Below are positions 24,337 to 34,527 of a stretch of 64,000 nt of DNA, one piece after another. Origin of the DNA: GCA-2861595 sp035536185. Its GTDB lineage: Bacteria > Actinomycetota > Acidimicrobiia > Acidimicrobiales > GCA-2861595. A program made the translations under genes and the position numbers. Below the pieces are notes generated by a model, which worked only from the letters and a program-made list of their open reading frames with translations, made no database searches and was not told the origin of the DNA. How positions within the stretch are numbered: position 1 is the stretch's first letter; every line of letters begins with the position of its first letter. The stretch lies in assembly GCA_035536185.1 (NCBI GenBank), contig DATLOM010000005.1, positions 1 through 64,000 of the forward strand, read 5' to 3'.

Positions 24337-24585
24337 TCAGCGGTCCGCTGGAGCGGGTCTCTGGGTCGGCATCGTCGTGCCGTGGTCGAGTTCGATGGTG
24401 ACAACTCCGCTCGCCTCGACACCCACGACCGTTCCATCGTAGCGGTTGCCCTCGTAGTCGCCGGTGAGGACACGTTGGCCGGCGACGGCCAGATCATCAG
24501 AGACGAAGAACTTGCGGAGAGTCAGGACACGCCCCTCGTCGTCGATGTCGTGGTAATCGAGCCACACGTCCATGTCGTCAGCCAT
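24337..24585 (-). CDS. Hypothetical small acidic protein
   Basis: The 82-residue product (MADDMDVWLDYHDIDDEGRV...) looks like a small beta-rich domain with GQRVLTGDYEGNRYDGTVVGVEASG, reminiscent of an SH3/KOW-like barrel. I do not recognise a family. Its start is 133 bp from the membrane-protein gene stop, and it may share a transcript with the SUKH gene 57 bp downstream. Confidence 0.6.
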   Translation of the reverse strand: MADDMDVWLDYHDIDDEGRVLTLRKFFVSDDLAVAGQRVLTGDYEGNRYDGTVVGVEASGVVTIELDHGTTMPTQRPAPADR

Positions 24586-24717
24586 GACAGTTCTCTTTGA
24601 TCCGAAGGCTACCGCGGGTGGTTTGGGATGGGCGGGTCGAAGGCGTCGCGTGGGACCTAAACAGTGATCCGGCGAAGGTAGCTGTGGCTGGTCCCGATCA
24701 TGATGTTGTAGCCCTTT

Positions 24718-25152
24718 CTATGAGCGCCGTGACACCCGAGAGAACAACCCTTCAACGACTTGTCGAATGGGGATCGACATGACGATTACGGACGGGAGAA
24801 GGGCGCCGTATAGGTACAAGGTCCAAAGGGTCCTCTGGGTAGCGATCATCCATGCGGAGACACCAAGAGAGAAAACAAGCCAACCGAGATAGAACGTAAA
24901 CCTCGCGCTCGACATGGGGGCTTTCGAGCAGGCATCCTCCTCAGCATGCGGCTCACCAGCTTTCGTGAAGGCTGACACGAGCGTCACGGCAAAAAGAAGG
25001 ACCATTGCAGTTGCGAGGGCGCTCCTGAGCAAGCCCGGCGACATGGTGCCAGCCACAACCAGGACCAAGGCATTGAAAATCACGCAGCCGCCCGCGGCGG
25101 CGATCAGTTGATTACGGCGGCGGGGGTTGTTGGTGGACATGTACGCGTTCAT
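24718..25152 (-). CDS. Hypothetical four-helix membrane protein
   Basis: The 144-residue product has four hydrophobic segments (GGCVIFNALVLVVAGTM; ALATAMVLLFAVTLVSA; FYLGWLVFSLGVSAWMIA; LYLYGALLPSVIVMSI) and a polar loop with EEDAC. ATG 25152 or ATG 25140 are both possible. GC content is visibly lower than in the core genes, suggesting recent acquisition. Function unknown. Confidence 0.65.
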   Translation of the reverse strand: MNAYMSTNNPRRRNQLIAAAGGCVIFNALVLVVAGTMSPGLLRSALATAMVLLFAVTLVSAFTKAGEPHAEEDACSKAPMSSARFTFYLGWLVFSLGVSAWMIATQRTLWTLYLYGALLPSVIVMSIPIRQVVEGLFSRVSRRS

Positions 25153-25643
25153 GCCGGTCTCGCAGAGCGGCGGCGAGTCGGGATCGGTTCCCCAACCCCG
25201 CGAGCAGCCCGTGGTGGACCAGGGCCCATCGCTCGCCCGTCCTCGAGTGAGCCCCGTCGGCCGAGATTCAGCGCTCCTTGCCCTTCGCTTGCATGGTCGG
25301 CACGAGCCCTCGCCCGGCCTATCCGCTCATGCCGCTCATGCCGGCAACATGTGGGCGCGAGGCGGCAAGATCGGACGCCTCGTTGCCGTCCCCACCGGTC
25401 CACCCGCGTTCCCCCTCTGCAGAAGTGTGACCGTACAGGTCAAGTATCAGCCCGTCAAGGTGCTTCTCCCTATTTCTCTCCGTGGTCATTGTGGCCGTGA
25501 GGAGCTATGAAGCGCCCTCAGCCCTTCATCCGTGGGGCGGGCGGCGGTGGCCAGATCGGCCGACGCGGTTGAGCACCAGGGCCCGACGGTGGCCACCGCC
25601 TCGCCTGCATGGTGGGCAGCACATGTGAGTAGGTGTCCAACGT
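25153..25643. other. About 490 bp without a convincing gene
   Basis: Open frames here show no recognisable protein features. I see no repeat, tRNA or att-like copy of the tRNA-Arg 3' end. It separates the accessory block from the tRNA. Confidence 0.6.
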
Positions 25644-25660
25644 TCGCGCCTTTGGCGCGA
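25644..25660 (-). terminator. Stem-loop downstream of tRNA-Arg
   Basis: TCGCGCC-TTT-GGCGCGA forms a perfect 7-bp stem starting 4 nt beyond the tRNA 3' end. No U-run follows on the minus strand; it may still aid termination or 3' processing. Confidence 0.5.
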
Positions 25661-25664
25661 TCAG

Positions 25665-25736
25665 CGCCCTCGGCAGGACTCGAACCTGCGCCACCGGCTC
25701 CGGAGGCCGGTGCTCTATCCGCTGAGCTACGAGGGC
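25665..25736 (-). tRNA. tRNA-Arg (anticodon CCG)
   Basis: On the minus strand the acceptor GCCCTCG pairs with CGAGGGC. D arm GCTC/GAGC, anticodon stem CCGGC/GCCGG around the loop CTCCGGA (anticodon CCG), and T arm GCAGG-TTCGAGT-CCTGC are all intact. The discriminator is G and CCA is not encoded. It decodes CGG, common in this GC-rich genome, and lies about 430 bp from argS, the gene for its synthetase, which is on the same strand. Confidence 0.95.
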
Positions 25737-25763
25737 CCGTGCGCGGCGATCCTACGGCACGCC

Positions 25764-25769
25764 TACCAT
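25764..25769 (+). promoter_or_regulatory. Likely -10 box for the response regulator
   Basis: TACCAT lies 6 nt before ATG 25776; no Shine-Dalgarno sequence is present. Confidence 0.45.
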
Positions 25770-25775
25770 GGGGCG

Positions 25776-26150
<375 letters not shown>

Positions 26151-26171
26151 TTCTCCCCCGCCGGCGCCGGT

Positions 26172-27965
<1,794 letters not shown>

Positions 27966-28005
27966 CGTCGGGGGTCGAGGGCGGTAGCGTCAAAAGATCG
28001 CCCCT

Positions 28006-29289
28006 TTGCCGCCGCACCTCCTGCCGCTGACGGCCCGCACCGGGCCCGGTGGGCGCCTCTCCATCGGAGGGCTCGACGTGCTCGATCTGGCCGAGGAGCA
28101 CGGCACCCCCCTCTTCCTCTACGACGAGGAGCACCTGCGCCGGCGTTGCCGCGAAGCAGTGGGCGCCTTCGGCGACGGGGTGGCCTATGCGTCGAAGGCC
28201 TTCCTGTGCCGGGCCATGGCCGCCCTGGTCGCCGAGGAGGGCATGTGCATCGACGTCTCCACCGCGGGGGAGCTGCACGTCGCCCTCTCCGCCGGCGTAC
28301 CCGCCGACCGGCTCGTGCTGCACGGCAACAACAAGTCCGAGGAGGAGCTGGCCCGGGCCATCGAGATCGGCGTGGGGCGCATCGTGGTCGACTCCTTCGA
28401 CGAGATCGACCTCCTCCACAAGCTGGCCGGCGGGCACGGCCAGACCAGCACCTCTCCCCGCCGGCCGCAGGCGATCGTCAGGGTGACGCCGGGCGTCGAG
28501 GCCCACACCCACGAGTACGTGATGACCGGTCAGGAGGACACCAAGTTCGGGTTCAGCATCGCCAGCGGGGCAGCGGCGAGAGCCGTGGCCGCGCTGGCCG
28601 CGTCGACCGAGGTGGAGCTGGTCGGCATCCACGCCCACATCGGCAGCCAGGTGTTCGCCCTCGCCTCCTTCGTGAAGGCGGTGGAGGTGCTGGCGCCCTT
28701 CTTCGTCCCCCTGGGGCTTCCCGAGCTGTGCATCGGTGGCGGCCTCGGCGTGCCCTACGTGGAGGGAGAGGAGGCACCCACCATCACCGAATGGGCCGCC
28801 ACCGTCCACTCTGCCTGCGCGGCGGCCGGCATCCCCTCTGACGTCCGCATCACGGCCGAGCCGGGTCGGGCCATCGCCGCCGCCGCCGGCCTCACGCTTT
28901 ACCGGGTGGGCACCATCAAGCACCTCCCCGACGTCCGCACCTACGTGGCGGTCGACGGCGGCATGAGCGACAATCCTCGCCCCGTCCTCTACGGCAGCGG
29001 CTACGAGGCCTTCCTGCCCCGGGCCACTGACGCCGAGCGCCCGTTGCGGGCCACCGTGGTGGGCAAGCACTGCGAATCCGGCGACCTCCTCGTCCGCGAC
29101 GCCTCCCTGCCCGCCGACCTGGCCGTGGGCGACGTCCTGGCCACTCCGGTGGCCGGGGCCTACGGCCACTCCATGGCCTCCAACTACAACAAGGTCACCC
29201 GCCCGCCGGTGCTGTTCGTGTCCGGCGGCGATGTCCGGGTGGTGGTGCGCCGGGAGACACTCGACGACCTGCTCCGCCTCGACCAGTAG
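28006..29289 (+). CDS. lysA: Diaminopimelate decarboxylase
   Basis: The 427-residue PLP enzyme catalyses the last step of lysine synthesis. It shows the PLP lysine in VAYASKAFLC, IHAHIGSQ, a Gly-rich CIGGGLGVPY and EPGRAI, with an ESGDLL substrate segment near the end. TTG 28006 is used; no strong ribosome site is visible. It is followed 20 bp later by hom and then thrC, an aspartate-family amino-acid operon like that of other actinobacteria. Confidence 0.95.
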   Translation: MPPHLLPLTARTGPGGRLSIGGLDVLDLAEEHGTPLFLYDEEHLRRRCREAVGAFGDGVAYASKAFLCRAMAALVAEEGMCIDVSTAGELHVALSAGVPADRLVLHGNNKSEEELARAIEIGVGRIVVDSFDEIDLLHKLAGGHGQTSTSPRRPQAIVRVTPGVEAHTHEYVMTGQEDTKFGFSIASGAAARAVAALAASTEVELVGIHAHIGSQVFALASFVKAVEVLAPFFVPLGLPELCIGGGLGVPYVEGEEAPTITEWAATVHSACAAAGIPSDVRITAEPGRAIAAAAGLTLYRVGTIKHLPDVRTYVAVDGGMSDNPRPVLYGSGYEAFLPRATDAERPLRATVVGKHCESGDLLVRDASLPADLAVGDVLATPVAGAYGHSMASNYNKVTRPPVLFVSGGDVRVVVRRETLDDLLRLDQ

Positions 29290-29298
29290 CACCGCGGT

Positions 29299-29304
29299 TA
29301 CCTT
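29299..29304 (+). promoter_or_regulatory. Possible -10 box before hom
   Basis: TACCTT lies 5 nt before ATG 29310 (TTACCT one base earlier is equally good). It would give hom a leaderless transcript besides read-through from lysA. Confidence 0.4.
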
Positions 29305-29309
29305 TGCCC

Positions 29310-30596
29310 ATGGACGCGGTGCGGGTGGGAGTGCTCGGGTGCGGCAACGTCGGGTCCGCCCTCGTGAGGCTGTTGACCGCTGACGGCGCCGGCATCGCCG
29401 AGCGCACCGGCGTGCGCCTGGAGGTGACTCGGGTAGCGGTGCGGGATCCGTCGAGGGACCGCAACGTCCATCTCCCTCCCGGCTGCCTCACCGACGACGC
29501 CGCCGGCCTGGTCACCGATCCGGAGGTCGACGTGGTGGTCGAGCTCATCGGCGGCATCGACCCCGCCCGGGGGCTCGTGCGCGCCGCGCTGGAGGCGGGC
29601 AGGCCGGTGATCACGGCCAACAAGGAGCTGCTGGCCAATGCCGGCGCCGAGCTGTTCGAGGTGGCGGCCCGCTCCAAGGTCGACCTGCTCTACGAGGCGG
29701 CGGTGGCCGGCGGCATACCCCTCATCCGCCCCCTGCGGGAGTCGCTGGCCGGCGAGCGCATCACCCGCGTCATGGGGATCGTCAACGGCACGACCAACTA
29801 CATCCTCACCCGGATGACCGAGGAAGGCGCCACCTACGCCGACGCGCTGGCCGAGGCCCAGGCGCTGGGTTTCGCCGAGAGCGACCCGACCGCCGACGTC
29901 GAGGGCTTCGACGCCGCAGCCAAGGCGGCCATCCTCGCCACCATCGCCTTCGGTGGCCTCGTCGTCGCCGGCGACGTGTCCCGGGAGGGGATCACCGGCA
30001 TCACCGCCGCCGACATCGCCTTCGCCGGCCGGCTGGGCTACGTGGTCAAGCTCCTGGCCGTGGCCGAGCGGGCCGACAAGGACGAGGAGGTGGCGGTCCG
30101 GGTGCACCCTGCCATGATCCCGTCCACCCACCCGCTGGCCGCCGTGCGGGGATCGTTCAACGCCGTGTTCATCGAAGGCGACGCCGTGGGCGAGCTCATG
30201 CTCTACGGCCGGGGTGCGGGGGGGATGCCCACGGCCAGCGCCGTCCTCGGAGACCTCATCGACGCCGCCCACAACCTGCGGACCGGAGGCAGTGGCCGCA
30301 CCACCACCATGGCGCCGGCGCGCATCCGCCCGATGGACGAGCTGTTCTCGCAGTACTACCTGAACATGGAGGTCGTCGACCGCCCCGGAGTGCTGGCCGC
30401 CGTATCGACGGTGACGGCCGGGCACGGGGTCTCCCTCGCCTCCTTCGAGCAGGAGGGCCTGGGCGACGACGCCCGCATGGTCTTCATCACCCACAAGGCC
30501 CGGGAGAGGGACATCCAGGACACCCTGGAGGACCTGCGCCAGCTCGACGTCGTGAAGCGGGTGGGCAGCCTGCTGCGGGTCATCGGCGACGAATGA
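29310..30596 (+). CDS. hom: Homoserine dehydrogenase
   Basis: The 428-residue enzyme has a Rossmann NAD(P) site (GVLGCGNVGSALVRLL), the catalytic region VITANKELLA and GIVNGTTNYILTRM, and a C-terminal ACT domain (from about residue 350, LNMEVVDRPGVLAAVS) for threonine feedback. ATG 29310 fits the family start. It overlaps thrC by ATGA, coupling the two steps from aspartate semialdehyde toward threonine. Confidence 0.96.
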   Translation: MDAVRVGVLGCGNVGSALVRLLTADGAGIAERTGVRLEVTRVAVRDPSRDRNVHLPPGCLTDDAAGLVTDPEVDVVVELIGGIDPARGLVRAALEAGRPVITANKELLANAGAELFEVAARSKVDLLYEAAVAGGIPLIRPLRESLAGERITRVMGIVNGTTNYILTRMTEEGATYADALAEAQALGFAESDPTADVEGFDAAAKAAILATIAFGGLVVAGDVSREGITGITAADIAFAGRLGYVVKLLAVAERADKDEEVAVRVHPAMIPSTHPLAAVRGSFNAVFIEGDAVGELMLYGRGAGGMPTASAVLGDLIDAAHNLRTGGSGRTTTMAPARIRPMDELFSQYYLNMEVVDRPGVLAAVSTVTAGHGVSLASFEQEGLGDDARMVFITHKARERDIQDTLEDLRQLDVVKRVGSLLRVIGDE

Positions 30597-31633
30597 GGGC
30601 CTGGCGGGGGCTCATCGAGGAGTACAGGGAGTTCCTGCCCGTCTCCGACGCCACCCCCGTGGTCACCCTGCAGGAGGGGGCCACGCCCCTGCTCCCGGCG
30701 CCCCGGCTGTCCGAGCGCGTGGGGGCCCAGGTGTGGCTCAAGTACGAGGGCCTCAACCCAACGGGATCGTTCAAGGACCGGGGCATGACGCTGGCCATCT
30801 CCAAGGCCCGGGAGGAGGGGGCCGAGGCCGTCGTCTGCGCCTCCACCGGCAACACCTCGGCTTCGGCCGCCGCCTACGCCGCCCGCGCCGGGCTCACCTG
30901 CGGAGTGCTCATACCCGCGGGCCACATCGCCCTGGGAAAGCTGGCCCAGGCCCTGGTCCACGGCGCCCGTGTGCTGCAGATCAGGGGGAACTTCGACCAC
31001 GCCCTCACCATCGTCCGTGACCTGGGGGACCGCGCACCTGTCACCGTCGTCAACTCGATCAACCCTTACCGCATCGAGGGGCAGAAGACGGGCGCCTTCG
31101 AGGTGGTCGACGCCCTGGGCGAGGCGCCCGACGTGCACTGCATACCGGTGGGCAACGCCGGCAACATCTGCGCCTACTGGAAGGGCTACCTCGAGTACCG
31201 GGAGGCCGGCCGGTCCACCAGGCTGCCGGCCATGATGGGTTTCCAGGCCGCCGGCGCCGCCCCCATCGTCGCCGGCCACCCGATCGAGAACCCCGAGACG
31301 ATCGCCACCGCCATCCGAATCGGCAACCCGGCCTCCTGGTACGGCGCCACCGCCGCGGCCAGCGAGTCCGGCGGCGGCATCAGCGCCGTCACCGACGAGG
31401 AGATCCTCGCCGCCTACCGCTTCCTGGCCACCGAGGAGTCGGTGTTCTGCGAGCCGGCGTCGGCGGCGTCGGTGGCGGGGCTGATGAAGGTCGGTGTGCC
31501 GGAGGGCTCAACGGTGGTGTGCGTGCTGACCGGCCACGGCCTGAAGGACCCCGACATCGCCATCAGCCAGATCGCCGTCCCCACCCCGGTGGACGCCGAC
31601 TACGACGCCATCCGCAAGGAGCTGGGCCTCTGA
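30593..31633 (+). CDS. thrC: Threonine synthase
   Basis: The 346-residue PLP enzyme converts O-phosphohomoserine to threonine. PLP Lys lies in NPTGSFKDRGM; STGNTSAS binds the phosphate; VGNAGNICAYWKGY is the Gly-rich loop. The short form without an extra N-terminal domain matches actinobacterial ThrC. It overlaps hom by 4 nt. Confidence 0.96.
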   Translation: MRAWRGLIEEYREFLPVSDATPVVTLQEGATPLLPAPRLSERVGAQVWLKYEGLNPTGSFKDRGMTLAISKAREEGAEAVVCASTGNTSASAAAYAARAGLTCGVLIPAGHIALGKLAQALVHGARVLQIRGNFDHALTIVRDLGDRAPVTVVNSINPYRIEGQKTGAFEVVDALGEAPDVHCIPVGNAGNICAYWKGYLEYREAGRSTRLPAMMGFQAAGAAPIVAGHPIENPETIATAIRIGNPASWYGATAAASESGGGISAVTDEEILAAYRFLATEESVFCEPASAASVAGLMKVGVPEGSTVVCVLTGHGLKDPDIAISQIAVPTPVDADYDAIRKELGL

Positions 31634-31670
31634 GCCGGCGGCCGCGCCGGCTGCCCGCGATACTGCTGGG

Positions 31671-32063
31671 ATGGGAGATCGCAACGTGCTCGGAGGCGAG
31701 CTGGAGCCCTGCAGCACCGACCCTCTGACGGGCTGGCATCGCGACGGGTGCTGCCGCACCGGGCCGGAGGACCGTGGCCGCCACACCATCTGCGCGGTCA
31801 TCACCTCGGAGTTCCTGGAGCACCAGCGTTCGATCGGGAACGACCTCAGCACACCGAGGCCCGAGTTCCGTTTCCCCGGCCTCGTCCCCGGCGACCGGTG
31901 GTGCGTCACCGCGGTCAACTGGCTGAGGGCCCACGAGGACGGCGCCGCCGCCTTCGTGGTGCTGGCCTCGACCCACGAGCAGACCCTCCAGATCGCCCCC
32001 CTCGAGGTGCTCCGGGAGCACGCCGTCGACGTCCCCCCCGGCCCGGGGATCCTGGAGGACTGA
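31671..32063 (+). CDS. DUF2237 family protein
   Basis: The 130-residue product matches the DUF2237 pattern: NVLGGELEPCSTDPLTGWHRDGCC near the start and HTICAVITSEFLEHQRSIGNDLSTP in the middle, with conserved Cys and His. The family is widespread, biochemically uncharacterised and found in plants and bacteria. It is 37 bp after thrC and 41 bp before the cDPG synthase gene. No strong ribosome site is seen. Confidence 0.9.
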   Translation: MGDRNVLGGELEPCSTDPLTGWHRDGCCRTGPEDRGRHTICAVITSEFLEHQRSIGNDLSTPRPEFRFPGLVPGDRWCVTAVNWLRAHEDGAAAFVVLASTHEQTLQIAPLEVLREHAVDVPPGPGILED

Positions 32064-32094
32064 CCACCGAGGCCTTTCGAGCACGGGCTGGGCC

Positions 32095-32100
32095 TACAGT
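32095..32100 (+). promoter_or_regulatory. Possible -10 box before the cDPG synthase gene
   Basis: TACAGT lies 4 nt before ATG 32105, slightly closer than at other leaderless candidates. Confidence 0.35.
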
Positions 32101-32104
32101 GGCG

Positions 32105-33520
32105 ATGTCACGTCCCCTCGCCGATAGGTCCCATGTGCGGATCCTCGTGCTGATCGACGGCGAGCACTACCCCGCAGTGGTTCGGGCCGCCATCGACCGC
32201 CTCCCCTCTCGTTTCCCCGGCACGACGGTGGTTGCCGCCGCGCTGCTGGGCGGTTCGGAGAAGCTGGTGGGTGCCGGCGCCACCCGACAGCTGGAGGCGC
32301 AGCTGGGGATCCCGGTGGTCACGGGTGCCACCGCCGACGAGGCGCTGATGGCAGGGCTGGAGGTGGCGCATCCGGACCTGGTGTACGACCTGGCCGACGA
32401 GCCGGTTCTCGATGCCCGGACCCGCCTGCGCCTCGTGGCCCGGGTGCTGGCCGCCGGAGTGGCCTACGAGGGAGCCGACTTCAGGCTCTCCCCGCCCCCA
32501 CGGCCCCGGGTCGCCACCAAGCCTTCCCTCGCCGTAATCGGCACTGGGAAGCGGACGGGGAAGACGGCGGTCTCCGCTGAGCTGGCCCGCCTCCTGCGCC
32601 GGCGGGGAGCTCCGCCCGTGATCGTCGCCATGGGGAGGGGCGGTCCCGAGGAGCCGGAGGTCGTCGACCCGGCCAGCTTCGACCTCACCGCCGAAGGGCT
32701 CGTGGCCCTGGCCGACAGCGGCCGCCACGCGGCCAGCGACCACCTGGAGGACGCCATGATGTCGGGCGCCGTGTCCATCGGCACCCGCCGATGCGGCGGC
32801 GGCCTGGCCGGCACCCCCGCCGACGACACCTTCGCGGCCGGCGTGCAGCTCGCCAACGACCGCCCCGAGCCGTTCATGGTTCTCGAGGGCAGCGGGCAGG
32901 CCATTCCGCCCGTGCACGCCGATGCCACGGTGCTGGTGATCCCCGGATCGGCCGACCCGGAGCTGGTCGCCGGCTACCTCGGCGCGTACCGCCTGTTGCT
33001 CGCCGACATGATTGTGATTAGCATGGCGGTGACGTCGCTGGCCGCTTCGGTACCCCGCGCCAACTTCGAGCGGGACATCCAGAGGCTGCTGCAAGGAGCA
33101 GCGGCCAGGCCCCGCCCGATCGTTAGGGTCACGCTCCGACCAACCCCCCTCTCCCCGATCTCCGGTCGACGAGTCTTTTATGCGACAACTGCCCCCGCTT
33201 CCGCTAGAGCACACCTGGCGGCGCACCTCGAGCACGAACACGGAGCGAAGGTCACGGGCATCTCGCACCAACTCGCCAACCGTCCGCTCCTCCTCGCCGA
33301 TCTCGAAGCGGCCGCCGATGCCGAAGTACTCGTCGTGGAGCTGAAGGCTGCCGCGGTGGATGTGGCCGCCCGCTTCGCCCTCGAGAGAGGCATCGAGGTC
33401 GTGTTCTGCGACAACCGGATCGAGACCCTCGGCGGTGACGGCACCTTCGAGGAGCTCGGGCTGGCTGCTGCCGACCTCGCCGCCGGACGTTTCTCGGCCA
33501 CCATGGAACCGGCCCCATGA
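32105..33520 (+). CDS. cpgS: Cyclic 2,3-diphosphoglycerate synthase homologue
   Basis: The 471-residue product matches the archaeal cDPG synthase pattern: an N-terminal domain with ILVLIDGEHYPAVVRAAI and AALLGGSEK, then a P-loop domain (AVIGTGKRTGKTAVSAELAR) and a C-terminal domain ending GTFEELGLAAADLA. In hyperthermophilic methanogens the enzyme closes 2,3-diphosphoglycerate into the cyclic solute cDPG with ATP. Its stop overlaps the next gene, a 2-phosphoglycerate kinase homologue, which makes the substrate. This pairing is strong support for the function. No such solute has been shown for this organism. Confidence 0.85.
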   Translation: MSRPLADRSHVRILVLIDGEHYPAVVRAAIDRLPSRFPGTTVVAAALLGGSEKLVGAGATRQLEAQLGIPVVTGATADEALMAGLEVAHPDLVYDLADEPVLDARTRLRLVARVLAAGVAYEGADFRLSPPPRPRVATKPSLAVIGTGKRTGKTAVSAELARLLRRRGAPPVIVAMGRGGPEEPEVVDPASFDLTAEGLVALADSGRHAASDHLEDAMMSGAVSIGTRRCGGGLAGTPADDTFAAGVQLANDRPEPFMVLEGSGQAIPPVHADATVLVIPGSADPELVAGYLGAYRLLLADMIVISMAVTSLAASVPRANFERDIQRLLQGAAARPRPIVRVTLRPTPLSPISGRRVFYATTAPASARAHLAAHLEHEHGAKVTGISHQLANRPLLLADLEAAADAEVLVVELKAAAVDVAARFALERGIEVVFCDNRIETLGGDGTFEELGLAAADLAAGRFSATMEPAP

Positions 33521-34527
33521 CCACCAGCAAACCCGGCTCGGAGCGCTCCCACCCACGCCATGTCGTCATCGACGACAAGGACTACGAGCTTCCCTACTCC
33601 AAGGGTCTCATGGCCTCGCGGATCATGGCCACCGGTCTGGCCCCGGCCCGCGCCTTCCACGTGGCCGAGGTGGTCGAGGTCCGCCTGGCCAGCGACCCCG
33701 ACGGCCGCGTCACCCTTCGGGAGCTGAACGACCTGGTGCTGGCGGTCCTCACCGAGGAGGTGGGGGAGCGCTACGCCGCCTCCTTCGCCAAGTGGCAGCT
33801 GGTGGCGCAACTCGACATCCCTCTCGTGGTGCTCATCGGCGGCGCCACCGGGGTCGGCAAGTCGACCATCGCCACCATGCTGGCCAGCCGCCTGGGCATG
33901 ACCCGGGTGATCCCCACCGACGCCATCCGTGAGGTCATGCGGTCGATGATCACCCAGGGCCTGATGCCCACTCTCCACACATCTTCGTTCGACGCCGCCC
34001 GCCTCCTGCGGTACCCGGTCCCGCGGGGAGCCGACCCCACGATCATCGGCTTCAGGGAGCAGGCGGCGGCGGTGGCCGTCGGGATCGAGGCCCTCATCGC
34101 CCGGGCCGCCGACGAGGGGACGGACCTCATCCTGGAGGGCGCCCACCTCGTACCCGGCTTCGTGGACGAGGCCCGGTTCAAGGGCCGGGCCGTGGTGGTC
34201 CCGCTGGTGGTTACGGTGGACGACGAGGAGGAGCACCGGAGCCACTTCCTGGTCCGGGCCCACGAGGTCCGAAGTCGGCCCTCCGACAGGTACCTCGACG
34301 CCTTCGACAACATCCGCAAGCAGCAGAAGTACGTCAAGTCCATGGCGGCCGAGCACGGCATCCCCATAGTCCCCTCGTACAACCTCGACGCCGCCCTGTC
34401 CCAGGTCGTCGACCTGGTCGTCAACCAGGCCTTCGAGGCCGTTCCCAAGACCAATCCCGAGCCGTCCGAAGTGGCGGCTCCCGACCAGTCCCCCCTCGTG
34501 GGTGGACGCAAGAGAGGTGCACGATGA
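33517..34527 (+). CDS. pgk2: 2-phosphoglycerate kinase homologue
   Basis: The 336-residue product has an ATP-cone-like N-terminal domain (VVIDDKDYELPYSKGLMASRI) and a P-loop kinase domain (LIGGATGVGKSTIATMLASRLG, about residue 110), with RVIPTDAIREVMRSMI and LILEGAHLVPGF. This is the archaeal 2-phosphoglycerate kinase layout, which makes 2,3-diphosphoglycerate for cDPG. ATGA overlaps couple it to cpgS upstream and rho downstream. It may have another phosphorylated substrate in bacteria. Confidence 0.88.
   Translation: MTTSKPGSERSHPRHVVIDDKDYELPYSKGLMASRIMATGLAPARAFHVAEVVEVRLASDPDGRVTLRELNDLVLAVLTEEVGERYAASFAKWQLVAQLDIPLVVLIGGATGVGKSTIATMLASRLGMTRVIPTDAIREVMRSMITQGLMPTLHTSSFDAARLLRYPVPRGADPTIIGFREQAAAVAVGIEALIARAADEGTDLILEGAHLVPGFVDEARFKGRAVVVPLVVTVDDEEEHRSHFLVRAHEVRSRPSDRYLDAFDNIRKQQKYVKSMAAEHGIPIVPSYNLDAALSQVVDLVVNQAFEAVPKTNPEPSEVAAPDQSPLVGGRKRGAR

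Noticed and set aside
25127..25510. Possible plus-strand gene of 127 codons
   Set aside because: Composition is not protein-like, no ribosome site is present, and it partly overlaps the start of the membrane-protein gene on the other strand.
25644..25736. Integration site (att) at tRNA-Arg
   Set aside because: No integrase gene and no second copy of the tRNA 3' end were found by eye in the window.
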